From NCBI GenBank assembly GCA_964590075.1, contig CAZPXS010000002.1:133783-197782 (forward strand): 64,000 nucleotides of DNA. Direction: 5' to 3'. Position 1 is the first letter of the stretch. Each line of letters opens with the position of its first letter. Origin of the DNA: JAGDVO01 sp964590075 [NCBI: uncultured Aquificales bacterium]. Lineage in GTDB: Bacteria > Thermosulfidibacterota > Thermosulfidibacteria > Thermosulfidibacterales. Of this stretch, positions 26,457 to 33,916 are shown piece after piece. A model generated the notes under the pieces. That model did not search any database. It was given only the letters and a program-made list of their open reading frames with translations, and was not told the origin of the DNA. Made by a program: the position numbers and the translations under genes.

Positions 26457-27632
26457 ATGGAAGAGATGGAGATTTATTTGGATCTTGATTATGCAGGTTG
26501 GAAAAAACTCTCCGATGAGTGGAAGGATCACAATGTCTTTTTTGAATCTGTATATTTCCTATATGGCTTTGATATGTCCTCCAATATTTATCTTATCAAA
26601 GGTAAGGATGGTTTAACCCTGATAGATGCGGGAAACGATTATACCGCCTTTTTACAGCTAAGCGATATTGCCTTTTCCCATATGGATATCAGAAGGATAG
26701 TTCTTACACATGGCCATAGGGAACATGTTATGGGTGTTATAGAACTACTCAGATATCCTCCCCATATTAGGAATAGTAATTTTGAAGTATACATGCACGA
26801 GTCTGCTCCTCAGGAGTTAAAGGATATATTGAAAGAGGCTGGTATCAATACGAAGTTTATATACCATGGGGATAAACTTACATTCTTTGAAGGTTTTGAA
26901 CTTGAGGTAATCCATACCCCGGGGCATACCTTTGATTCTCTCTGTTTCTTTGAGAGAAGTACCCGGACTTTATTTACGGGAGATACGGTTTTACCATTTG
27001 CCTATGCCTCGAGCGATGATGTAGCAGGTGGTAGAGAGGATTACCACCTCTTATCTCTAAGGATGCTTTCAGAACTCTCTCCCGAGAATCTACTTCCAGG
27101 GCACGGACCTGTTATTTACAGGAAAGCGCAGGATGTAATAAGGGCTAATAGATTGGCAGGGATAAGGAAGATGTTTGGTGAACTCCCGTGGAGTGAAATA
27201 GCGGTTAATCTTGCGAAAAAGGGATGGTTGGATGAAGCCCTTTTAGCCTGTGAGACTGCATTGAAGGATGACGAGAATAACCCATCACTTTTACAGTTTA
27301 AGGCATCCCTTTTAAACGATATGGGCAGGTTCGATGAGGCACTCAGGATCTTTGACGATCTATTGGGATCTAGTCCAAAAAATCCCTTCCTTTTACTCGG
27401 TAAGGCTGTTTCTCTAATGGGGCTCGGTAACATCGGGGAATCGAAGAGGATATTGGAGGAACTAAGGAAAAATTATCCCAGTGTTAGGGATATAGATGTT
27501 TACTATGGTATAGCACTTGTACTTGAAGGTAAGCCGGAAGAGGCCATGAAGATAGAAGGGTTCAAAATGGAGTTTGCCAAAGCATTTGAAAGGGTGGTAA
27601 AGGGTAGAGGTGAAGATAAAGGTAAGGCCTGA
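26457..27632 (+). CDS. Metallo-beta-lactamase-fold protein with TPR repeats and altered metal site
   Basis: 391 residues. The MBL domain occupies about 30-225, with the motif H85-G-H87-R-E89-H90: the Asp of HxHxDH is replaced by Glu. HTPGHT, TGDTVLP and LPGHGP are kept. The C-terminal ~160 residues contain at least three TPR-like repeats (LAKKGWLDEALLACETAL, LLNDMGRFDEALRIFDDLL, SLMGLGNIGESKRILEEL). It is a paralogue of the protein at 18027-18998, with one more repeat. ATG 26457 follows CGGAGGAG. It overlaps truD by 23 nt. Confidence 0.82.
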   Translation: MEEMEIYLDLDYAGWKKLSDEWKDHNVFFESVYFLYGFDMSSNIYLIKGKDGLTLIDAGNDYTAFLQLSDIAFSHMDIRRIVLTHGHREHVMGVIELLRYPPHIRNSNFEVYMHESAPQELKDILKEAGINTKFIYHGDKLTFFEGFELEVIHTPGHTFDSLCFFERSTRTLFTGDTVLPFAYASSDDVAGGREDYHLLSLRMLSELSPENLLPGHGPVIYRKAQDVIRANRLAGIRKMFGELPWSEIAVNLAKKGWLDEALLACETALKDDENNPSLLQFKASLLNDMGRFDEALRIFDDLLGSSPKNPFLLLGKAVSLMGLGNIGESKRILEELRKNYPSVRDIDVYYGIALVLEGKPEEAMKIEGFKMEFAKAFERVVKGRGEDKGKA

Positions 27633-28770
27633 GGATTTTGTAGTAAAAGAAATTTTAAGGGTAACGGGAGAGAAGAAGGGTAATTACGTTCTAGCTTTGA
27701 TCAAGAAGCGAAATACTAATACGATAGATGTCTTGAAGGATATTTCAAGAAGGTTGGGGGTAAAGTTTGAGGATGTTTCCTACTGTGGTATGAAGGATAG
27801 GTACTCTTTATCCTTTCAGTATATTTCTATTCCCAAGGAGTATTTCAAACCCATCAGAGCAAAGAATTATGAGCTCGATATAGTGGGATATGTTGATAGG
27901 CCCTTATCGAGGGAAGATCTTTTAGCCAACGAGTTCGAGATTACCGTGAGGGATGTGTCACTACCGGATGATATCATTGAAAAGAGACTAGATGAGGTTA
28001 AAAGGTGGGGATTTGTTAACTACTATGATGAACAGAGGTTTGGTAGTGCAAGGCATGGCAAAGGTTTTGTAGTTGCCGAACTCATGAGGGGGAATTTTGA
28101 AAAGGCCTTAAAATTATACATAGCAGAATACTCTAAGTATGACGATAAAAGAATAAAGAGATGGAAGAGGCTCGTAAAGGAAAAATGGCGTAAATGGGAC
28201 GAGAGTCTAATTGAGGGTAGTGGAATCTATAGGAGGATAGTTGAATTTTTGATTGCCCGTAACCCATCTAAGAATACCTTCAAAAAAGCCTTTTCCTTTG
28301 TGGATGATAAGGAAAGGGCGATACTCATAAGTGCTTACCAGTCTTACATATGGAATAGAGTAGCTGTTGAGGTTGTTAGAAGTAACTTTTCGGGTGATAG
28401 TATTATAGAGGTTCCTCAGCTATATGGTACCATACTGTTCTATAGGACTATGGAGGGTAAAGACTATCTCATGAATCTTGAGATACCGGCTATAAGTCCC
28501 AAGATGAGGTTGGATACGAATCTTAAGACTATAGTGGATAATGTGCTAAGGACCGAAGGTATAGAGGGTATTGAGAATTTTAAGCTACCTATTCCTGGCT
28601 GGCTTTTTAGATCCTATAAGAGAAAGTTTATAGTTTTCCCTGAAGAGTTAAGGTACGTTAGGGATCTGGATGAGATTAATCCAGGTAAGAAAAAGTGGCT
28701 GTTGAAGTTTAGGTTGCCAAGTGGGAGTTTCGCAACGATTTTGTTAAAGAGGATTTTTGGTGTTCCATGA
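27610..28770 (+). CDS. truD: tRNA pseudouridine synthase D
   Basis: 386 residues from GTG 27610. It forms pseudouridine 13 in tRNA-Glu. Family motifs are KVRPEDFVVKE (3-13), the catalytic Asp in SYCGMKDRYS (about 55-66) and the NYYDEQRFGS block. The member here is longer than E. coli TruD and includes an inserted region around 180-250. It overlaps the MBL/TPR gene upstream, so the two are coupled. No terminator is visible between truD and the tRNA promoter; a 12-bp palindrome (ATCCAATTGGAT) covers the stop region. Confidence 0.92.
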   Translation: MKIKVRPEDFVVKEILRVTGEKKGNYVLALIKKRNTNTIDVLKDISRRLGVKFEDVSYCGMKDRYSLSFQYISIPKEYFKPIRAKNYELDIVGYVDRPLSREDLLANEFEITVRDVSLPDDIIEKRLDEVKRWGFVNYYDEQRFGSARHGKGFVVAELMRGNFEKALKLYIAEYSKYDDKRIKRWKRLVKEKWRKWDESLIEGSGIYRRIVEFLIARNPSKNTFKKAFSFVDDKERAILISAYQSYIWNRVAVEVVRSNFSGDSIIEVPQLYGTILFYRTMEGKDYLMNLEIPAISPKMRLDTNLKTIVDNVLRTEGIEGIENFKLPIPGWLFRSYKRKFIVFPEELRYVRDLDEINPGKKKWLLKFRLPSGSFATILLKRIFGVP

Positions 28771-28834
28771 TCCAATTGGATTGGTTGAATAGAAGAGATA
28801 TGATCTTAAATCGATACTTTGTACTTTTGGTATC

Positions 28835-28868
28835 TTGACAATTTGATGCTCTGATAGTAATTTATAAT
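28835..28868 (+). promoter_or_regulatory. Promoter of the tRNA-tuf-ribosomal cluster
   Basis: TTGACA at 28835-28840. The spaced -10 is TAATTT (28858-28863, 17 bp); a consensus TATAAT lies slightly further at 28863-28868. The first tRNA begins 60 nt later. This is the only convincing promoter seen before the long gene cluster. Confidence 0.55.
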
Positions 28869-28927
28869 GTTGCGGATAAGCTGGTGTTTGTGTTATAGGT
28901 TTGAGAGTTAATGTTTTTAGAGGGTGG

Positions 28928-29000
28928 GCTGGCGTAGCTCAGCTGGTAGAGCAGCTGACTTGTAATCAGCAGGTCGGGGGTTCGAATCCCTCCGCCAGCT
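28928..29000 (+). tRNA. tRNA-Thr (anticodon TGT)
   Basis: 73 nt. Acceptor stem GCTGGCG/CGCCAGC, D arm TAGCTCAGCTGGTAGAGCA, anticodon loop CTTGTAA and T arm with GTTCGAATC. The CCA end is not encoded. First of four tRNAs ahead of tuf. Confidence 0.95.
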
Positions 29001-29012
29001 TAAGGGTACTAT

Positions 29013-29095
29013 GGAGGGGTACCCAAGCGGCCAAAGGGGGCGGACTGTAAATCCGCTGGCGGCAGCCTTCGGTGGTTCGAATCCACCCCCCTCCA
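29013..29095 (+). tRNA. tRNA-Tyr (anticodon GTA)
   Basis: 83 nt with a long variable arm (class II). Acceptor stem GGAGGGG/CCCCTCC, anticodon loop CTGTAAA and T stem GGTGG/CCACC. The CCA is not encoded. Confidence 0.95.
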
Positions 29096-29110
29096 TTTGA
29101 TATTTGTGGT

Positions 29111-29182
29111 GCGGGCGTAGCTCAGTGGTAGAGCACTGGCCTTCCAAGCCGGTGGTCGCGGGTTCGAATCCCGTCGCCCGCT
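29111..29182 (+). tRNA. tRNA-Gly (anticodon TCC)
   Basis: 72 nt. Acceptor stem GCGGGCG/CGCCCGC, anticodon loop CTTCCAA and T arm GTTCGAATC. The CCA is not encoded. Confidence 0.95.
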
Positions 29183-29192
29183 TGTGATTTTT

Positions 29193-29265
29193 GCCCACGT
29201 AGCTCAGTAGGTAGAGCACACCCTTGGTAAGGGTGAGGTCGGCGGTTCAATCCCGCCCGTGGGCT
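29193..29265 (+). tRNA. tRNA-Thr (anticodon GGT)
   Basis: 73 nt. Acceptor stem GCCCACG/CGTGGGC, anticodon loop TTGGTAA and T stem GGCGG/CCGCC. It ends 39 nt before tuf. The Thr-Tyr-Gly-Thr-tuf order is the classical tufB arrangement. Confidence 0.95.
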
Positions 29266-29303
29266 TAATATTGATTTATTTTACAAAATTTGAGGGAGGA
29301 GAT

Positions 29304-30508
29304 TATGGGTAAGGCCAAGTTTGAGAGGAAGAAGCCGCATGTGAACATAGGGACGATAGGGCATGTTGATCATGGTAAGACTACGTTGACGGCTGCGATA
29401 ACGAAGGTATTGTCTACTAGGGGTTTTGCGGATTTTACGCCCTATGAGCAGATAGACAAGGCGCCGGAGGAGAGGGAGAGGGGGGTTACGATAAATGTTG
29501 CGCATATAGAGTATGAGACGGAGAGGAGGCACTATGCGCATATAGATTGTCCTGGGCATGCTGACTATATAAAGAACATGATAACTGGTGCTGCGCAGAT
29601 GGATGGTGCGATACTGGTTGTATCTGCGGCTGATGGTCCTATGCCGCAGACTAGGGAGCATGTATTGTTGGCTAGGCAGGTTAACGTACCTGCGATGGTG
29701 GTATTTATGAACAAGGTGGACATGGTGGATGATCCTGAGTTGTTGGACTTAGTTGAGTTAGAGGTGAGGGAGTTATTGAGCAAGTATGGATTTCCTGGGG
29801 ATGAGGTGCCAGTTGTTAGGGGTAGTGCGTTGAAGGCTTTGGAGTGTGGGTGTGGTAAGGAGGAGTGTGAGTGGTGTAGTAGTATATGGGAGTTGATGAG
29901 GGCTGTGGATGAGTATATACCTGAGCCTGTGAGGGATGTGGACAAGCCGTTTTTGATGCCTATAGAGGATGTGTTTAGCATAAGTGGACGTGGTACTGTT
30001 GTGACTGGCAGGGTAGAGAGGGGCAGGCTGAGGCCTGGAGATGAGGTTGAGATAGTAGGTTTAGGGCCTACGAGGAAGACGGTTGCGACTAGTGTAGAGA
30101 TGTTTAGGAAGGTATTGGATGAGGCTATAGCTGGGGATAACATAGGGGTTTTATTGAGGGGTATAGGGAAGGATGAGGTAGAGAGGGGGCAGGTATTAGC
30201 GCAGCCTGGTAGTATAAAGCCGTATAGGAAGTTTAGGGCTGAGGTGTATGTATTGACGAAGGAGGAGGGAGGTAGGCACACGCCGTTTTTCAGTGGTTAT
30301 AGGCCGCAGTTTTACTTTAGGACAACAGATGTTACGGGTACGGTGACGTTACCTGAGGGAGTGGAGATGGTGATGCCGGGTGACAACGTTAACATATATG
30401 TGGAGTTGATTTATCCTGTTGCGTTGGAGCCTGGGTTGAGGTTTGCGATTAGGGAAGGTGGTAAGACTGTTGGTGCTGGTGTTATAACTGAAGTTATAGA
30501 GGATTAAT
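29304..30508 (+). repeat. Direct repeat copy 1 (tuf gene)
   Basis: About 1,205 bp that reads identical to 45492-46696. Identity starts one base before the ATG and stops one base after the stop codon; flanks differ at once. Confidence 0.93.
29305..30507 (+). CDS. tuf: Elongation factor Tu, copy 1
   Basis: 400 residues from ATG 29305 (GGGAGGA upstream). It brings aminoacyl-tRNA to the ribosome. GTPase motifs are GHVDHGKT (19-26), DCPGH (81-85) and NKVD (136-139); the SALKAL block follows at 174. Directly after it lies a four-Cys insert, C181, C183, C188 and C191 ([12 protein letters not shown]), at the place where other EF-Tu proteins have a variable loop. Domains 2 and 3 are standard. The second copy at 45493-46695 gives the same protein. 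Codon use is unusual for the region: almost only AGG for Arg, ATA for Ile and many GCG, ACG and TTG codons. Confidence 0.97.
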   Translation: MGKAKFERKKPHVNIGTIGHVDHGKTTLTAAITKVLSTRGFADFTPYEQIDKAPEERERGVTINVAHIEYETERRHYAHIDCPGHADYIKNMITGAAQMDGAILVVSAADGPMPQTREHVLLARQVNVPAMVVFMNKVDMVDDPELLDLVELEVRELLSKYGFPGDEVPVVRGSALKALECGCGKEECEWCSSIWELMRAVDEYIPEPVRDVDKPFLMPIEDVFSISGRGTVVTGRVERGRLRPGDEVEIVGLGPTRKTVATSVEMFRKVLDEAIAGDNIGVLLRGIGKDEVERGQVLAQPGSIKPYRKFRAEVYVLTKEEGGRHTPFFSGYRPQFYFRTTDVTGTVTLPEGVEMVMPGDNVNIYVELIYPVALEPGLRFAIREGGKTVGAGVITEVIED

Positions 30509-30523
30509 AGATAGAGGGATAAG

Positions 30524-30676
30524 ATGGCGAGGGAAACTATAACTTTAGCCTGTACCGAATGTAAGAGAAGAAATTATACAACTACCAAGAATAAGCAAAA
30601 ACATCCGGATAGATTGGAGTTGAAGAAATACTGTAAATGGTGTAATAAACATACCGTTCATCGTGAAGTTAAGTGA
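30524..30676 (+). CDS. rpmG: 50S ribosomal protein L33
   Basis: 50 residues ([10 protein letters not shown] start). Two CxxC pairs, C10/C13 and C37/C40, make this the zinc-binding form. It sits 16 nt after tuf and 2 nt before the tRNA-Trp gene, the usual tuf-rpmG-trpT-secE-nusG order. Ribosome binding site GAGGGAT is close to the start. Confidence 0.93.
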   Translation: MARETITLACTECKRRNYTTTKNKQKHPDRLELKKYCKWCNKHTVHREVK

Positions 30677-30678
30677 GT

Positions 30679-30751
30679 AGGCCAGTAGCTCAATTGGTAG
30701 AGCGCGGGACTCCAAATCCCGTGGTTGGGGGTTCGAGTCCTCCCTGGCCTG
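30679..30751 (+). tRNA. tRNA-Trp (anticodon CCA)
   Basis: 73 nt. Acceptor stem AGGCCAG/CTGGCCT, anticodon loop CTCCAAA with stem CGGGA/TCCCG and T arm GTTCGAGTC. It is placed between rpmG and secE. Confidence 0.95.
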
Positions 30752-30776
30752 CTTTTAAAATTTTTTGAGGGTTGGG

Positions 30777-30971
30777 ATGGATAAGATAAAAGAGTTTCTT
30801 GAATTCATAAAATCTGCGCGGGATGAATTAAAGAGAGTTTCCTTCCCCACGAGAAAGGAAGTTGCTATAGCAACAATTGGAGTTATATCTTTTTCCGTTT
30901 TTGTGGCCATATACTTAGGGGTACTTGACTTTTTGTTTTCAAAGCTTATAAGTATCATTCTTACCTTCTGA
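30777..30971 (+). CDS. secE: Preprotein translocase subunit SecE
   Basis: 64 residues from ATG 30777. This is the short form with one C-terminal transmembrane helix (about 35-60), preceded by the amphipathic SARDELKRVSFPTRKEV helix. It stabilises SecY, whose gene is at 55631. An earlier TTG at 30765 would remove the GAGG ribosome binding site and is less likely. Confidence 0.93.
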   Translation: MDKIKEFLEFIKSARDELKRVSFPTRKEVAIATIGVISFSVFVAIYLGVLDFLFSKLISIILTF

Positions 30972-30995
30972 ATCAAATTTTAGGTGGAGAAGCGA

Positions 30996-31526
30996 GTGAG
31001 CGAGAATAAGACTTCAAACTGGTACATAGTTCATACTATGACTGGATGTGAGGAGAGGGTAAAGAAGAGTATTCTTGAGCGTGCAAGGGTTATGGGTCTA
31101 GATCATGAGATTGAGGAGATAGTTATACCTGAGAGAGAGGTAGTTGAGCTAAAGAAGGGTCAGAAAAAACAGGTAAAGAAAAAACTGTTTCCTGGTTATA
31201 TCCTGATAAAAATGAACCTCAACGATAAAACATGGCATCTTGTAAGAAGGACTCCTTTTGTTACGGGTTTTGTGGGCGGTAGTAAACCCGTTCCTATGAG
31301 TGAGGAAGAGGTCAATAGGATTTTGGAGAGGATAAAGGAAGCGCCAACTACAACCGGTGATTTTGTAAAGGGCGATTACGTTAAGATAATTGAGGGGCCC
31401 TTTGAGGGCTTCAATGGTGTTGTTGACGAGGTTTACCCAGATAAGCAAAAGTTAAAGGTATTGGTTAGTATTTTTGGAAGGTCTACGCCGGTTGAGTTGG
31501 AATACTATCAGGTTGAAAAGTTATAG
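30996..31526 (+). CDS. nusG: Transcription termination/antitermination factor NusG
   Basis: 176 residues from GTG 30996, preferred because TAGGTGGAG lies just upstream; GTG 30984 has no ribosome binding site. The NGN domain starts at NWYIVHTMTGCEERV and binds RNA polymerase. The C-terminal KOW domain (PFEGFNGVVDEVY) contacts Rho or S10. Genes for both S10 and RpoB/RpoC lie downstream in the same cluster. Confidence 0.94.
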   Translation: MSENKTSNWYIVHTMTGCEERVKKSILERARVMGLDHEIEEIVIPEREVVELKKGQKKQVKKKLFPGYILIKMNLNDKTWHLVRRTPFVTGFVGGSKPVPMSEEEVNRILERIKEAPTTTGDFVKGDYVKIIEGPFEGFNGVVDEVYPDKQKLKVLVSIFGRSTPVELEYYQVEKL

Positions 31527-31540
31527 ACTAGGAGGAAATT

Positions 31541-31969
31541 ATGGCAAAAAAGGTGGTTGCAAAGATTAAACTTCAGATACCGGCTGGTCAGGCTAATCCT
31601 TCACCACCTGTTGGCCCTGCTCTCGGTCAGCACGGTGTCAATATCATGGCCTTCTGTAAGGCCTTTAACGAGAGAACCAGGGATATGCAGGGAGTGATAG
31701 TACCTGTTATAATAACCGTTTATGAGGATAAATCTTTCGATTTTATAGTTAAAAAACCACCTGCCTCAGTTCTTATAAAAATGGCTGCTGGTATCGCAAA
31801 GGGAGCCCATGATCCCCTGAGGGAAAAGGTGGGTAAAATCACAAAGAGCCAGCTTAGAAAGATCGCCGAGGAGAAACTGCCGGATCTAAACACCGATGAT
31901 ATAGAGAAGGCAATGAAGATAATAGCTGGTAGTGCAAGGAGTATGGGTGTAGAGATAGTTGAAGATTAA
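31541..31969 (+). CDS. rplK: 50S ribosomal protein L11
   Basis: 142 residues. The N-terminal domain has the Pro-rich [13 protein letters not shown] block (about 21-33), and the C-terminal domain binds 23S rRNA in the GTPase-associated centre. The typical length is 141-142. Start is supported by TAGGAGG. First of rplKAJL. Confidence 0.97.
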   Translation: MAKKVVAKIKLQIPAGQANPSPPVGPALGQHGVNIMAFCKAFNERTRDMQGVIVPVIITVYEDKSFDFIVKKPPASVLIKMAAGIAKGAHDPLREKVGKITKSQLRKIAEEKLPDLNTDDIEKAMKIIAGSARSMGVEIVED

Positions 31970-32004
31970 ATTTTTGAAACCACATTTTACGTGGGAGGCT
32001 AATT

Positions 32005-32727
32005 ATGCCGAAGAGAGGTAAGAAATACCTAGAGGCAAAGAAACTTGTTGATCCCAATAGGAGATATACTCTGAGGGAGGCTCTGGAACTTGTAAAGAAG
32101 ATGTGTGAGGTTGCAAAAAGGAACTTCGATGAGACGGTGGAATTGGCTGTTAGATTGGGGGTTGATCCAAGGCATGCCGATCAGATGGTGAGAGGTTCAG
32201 TTGTGTTACCCCATGGTACTGGTAAACCTGTACGTGTACTTGTTTTTGCGAAGGGAGATAATAAAGCTAAGGAAGCTCTGGAAGCTGGTGCGGATTACGT
32301 AGGAGCCGAGGATCTTGTGGAGAAGATTCAGAAGGAAGGTTGGCTCGATTTTGACAAGGCTGTTGCAACTCCTGATATGATGGGTATAGTTGGTAGGCTC
32401 GGTAAGATACTTGGTCCCAGAGGATTAATGCCCAACCCCAAGGCAGGTACGGTAACAATGGACGTTGCAAAGGCTGTGAAAGATTTGAAGAAAGGAATGA
32501 TAGAGTTTAGGGTAGATAAAGCTGGAAATATACACGTGCCGATAGGTAAACAGTCCTTTACGGTTGATGCTCTCTATGAAAACGCAAAGGCTGTTATAGA
32601 TGCGTTACTTAGGGCTAAACCAGCAACTAGTAAAGGTCAGTATATAAGGGGTGTGGCTGTATCTTCTACCATGGGGCCGGGGGTCAAGGTAGATCCCAAC
32701 CAGGTTCTCGAGGAGGTTAGAAGATAA
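32005..32727 (+). CDS. rplA: 50S ribosomal protein L1
   Basis: 240 residues, two-domain L1-stalk protein with the [13 protein letters not shown] signature (about 133-145). In many bacteria it also represses its own rplKA message. I did not find an obvious L1-binding mimic in the 35-nt rplK-rplA gap. Confidence 0.97.
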   Translation: MPKRGKKYLEAKKLVDPNRRYTLREALELVKKMCEVAKRNFDETVELAVRLGVDPRHADQMVRGSVVLPHGTGKPVRVLVFAKGDNKAKEALEAGADYVGAEDLVEKIQKEGWLDFDKAVATPDMMGIVGRLGKILGPRGLMPNPKAGTVTMDVAKAVKDLKKGMIEFRVDKAGNIHVPIGKQSFTVDALYENAKAVIDALLRAKPATSKGQYIRGVAVSSTMGPGVKVDPNQVLEEVRR

Positions 32728-32840
32728 CTGGTCCAAGAAAGTGGGTACCCTCCTTAGGGTTTAATAGGGCGCGCCCTGCCTACCGAGACTGGTTGAGGAG
32801 ATATAGACCCCTGAGTAATTAAGAAAGGGGGTGATAGTAG
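32728..32840 (+). promoter_or_regulatory. Ribosomal protein L10 leader (rplJL autoregulatory RNA)
   Basis: A 113-nt structured leader ahead of rplJ. It contains the self-complementary GGGCGCGCCC with flanking arms (GGGTA and TGCCTACC), and a segment GACCCCT that can pair with the rplJ Shine-Dalgarno GGGGGTG, hiding it. In other bacteria the L10-L7/L12 complex binds a leader at this location to repress rplJL. The assignment rests on position and foldability. Confidence 0.7.
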
Positions 32841-33386
32841 TTGATACCGAAGGGTGCGAAGACAAAGAATCTGGAAGAGAAGAAGAGGATCGTAGAAGAG
32901 ATAGTAAAGGCGGTAAATGACTCGAATGCCCAGTTTATAGTCAACGTTATCGGTATGACCGCAGAGGATGTGACCAATTTAAGGAAGTTACTTAAGACGA
33001 AGGGGGCTAAGCTTCAGGTTGTAAAGAACACTCTTGCCAGGATAGCTGCTGAGTATTGTGATCTGAAGGCGGTTGAGGATCTCTTCGTTGGACCTACCGC
33101 TATAATCTATTCCTATGGGGATCCGGTTGAGATTGCAAAAGTAATAGTAAAGGCCGTTAAGGATTATCCGCAGTTCAAGATTAAGGGAGCCTGTATAGCC
33201 GGTAAGGCCTTGTCTCCAAGCGATGTGGAAACTCTATCCAAGTTGCCACCGAGAGAGGTACTACTCGCAAGGTTGCTTGCTACTATGAAGGCGCCTCTTT
33301 ATGGCTTTGTTGGTGTCTTGGCGGCAAACATAAGACAGTTAATATATGTTTTGAATGCAATTAAAGAAAAAAAGGAAAAACAGTAA
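32841..33386 (+). CDS. rplJ: 50S ribosomal protein L10
   Basis: 181 residues from TTG 32841. A TAG lies directly upstream in frame, so no earlier start is possible, and AAAGGGGGTG precedes the TTG. The N-terminal globular domain binds rRNA with L11. The C-terminal helix (ANIRQLIYVLNAIKEKKEK) anchors L7/L12 dimers. The rare start and the leader hairpin both point to translational control. Confidence 0.95.
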   Translation: MIPKGAKTKNLEEKKRIVEEIVKAVNDSNAQFIVNVIGMTAEDVTNLRKLLKTKGAKLQVVKNTLARIAAEYCDLKAVEDLFVGPTAIIYSYGDPVEIAKVIVKAVKDYPQFKIKGACIAGKALSPSDVETLSKLPPREVLLARLLATMKAPLYGFVGVLAANIRQLIYVLNAIKEKKEKQ

Positions 33387-33398
33387 AGGAGGTGTGTT

Positions 33399-33788
33399 AT
33401 GGCAGAAATAACTAAGGAAGATGTTATAAAATTTATAGAAAACATGACTGTTATTGAACTTGCGGAGTTCGTTAAGGAATTGGAAGAGAGGTTCGGTGTT
33501 ACCGCTAGTGCTCCAGTTGCTGTTGCAGCTGTTCCTGCTGCTGGCGCACCAACTGAGGCTCCCGTTCAGGAGGAGAAGACTAAGTTCGATGTTATCCTAT
33601 CCGATGTTGGTGCTCAGAAGATTCAGGTTATAAAGGTGGTACGTGAGATTACAGGTCTTGGCTTGAAGGAAGCCAAGGATCTTGTAGAGGGTGCACCTAA
33701 GCCGATTAAGGAGGGAGTATCCAAGGAGGAAGCCGAGGCTATCAAGAAGAAGTTAGAGGAAGTTGGCGCTAAGGTTGAAATTAAGTAA
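33399..33788 (+). CDS. rplL: 50S ribosomal protein L7/L12
   Basis: 129 residues. N-terminal dimerisation domain (1-33), flexible Ala/Pro hinge (about 36-53, [11 protein letters not shown]) and the C-terminal factor-binding domain with [15 protein letters not shown]. 12 nt after rplJ. The stalk protein recruits the EF-Tu and EF-G encoded in this cluster. Confidence 0.97.
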   Translation: MAEITKEDVIKFIENMTVIELAEFVKELEERFGVTASAPVAVAAVPAAGAPTEAPVQEEKTKFDVILSDVGAQKIQVIKVVREITGLGLKEAKDLVEGAPKPIKEGVSKEEAEAIKKKLEEVGAKVEIK

Positions 33789-33830
33789 GAGATTTTGTGA
33801 ATTTGAATATAGCCTTTTACACTTTGAAAA

Positions 33831-33860
33831 GGGAGGGGGATTTTACCCTCCCACTATTTT
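33831..33860 (+). terminator. Hairpin between rplL and rpoB, probable attenuator
   Basis: GGGAGGG and CCCTCCC pair around an 8-nt loop and are followed by ACTATTTTTG. The position between rplL and rpoB is where partial terminators lower rpoBC transcription in other bacteria. No clear promoter is seen before rpoB. Confidence 0.7.
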
Positions 33861-33916
33861 TGTTAGTTGGTGTTATTTAAAAGGCTTGTAAAACTCTAAT
33901 TTAGAGGTGAGGCCCC

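Noticed and set aside
28770-28781. ATCCAATTGGAT palindrome at the end of truD as a terminator
   Set aside because: Six-base half-sites with no loop and no U-tract.
28917-29219. A 100-codon minus-strand reading frame (TGFEPATTGLEGQCSTTE type)
   Set aside because: It runs antisense through the tRNA genes; such frames are a known annotation artefact from tRNA T-arm sequences.
29565-30281. A 238-codon minus-strand frame, repeated at 45753-46469
   Set aside because: Antisense shadow of the two tuf genes, low complexity Ser/Thr-rich, no ribosome binding site.
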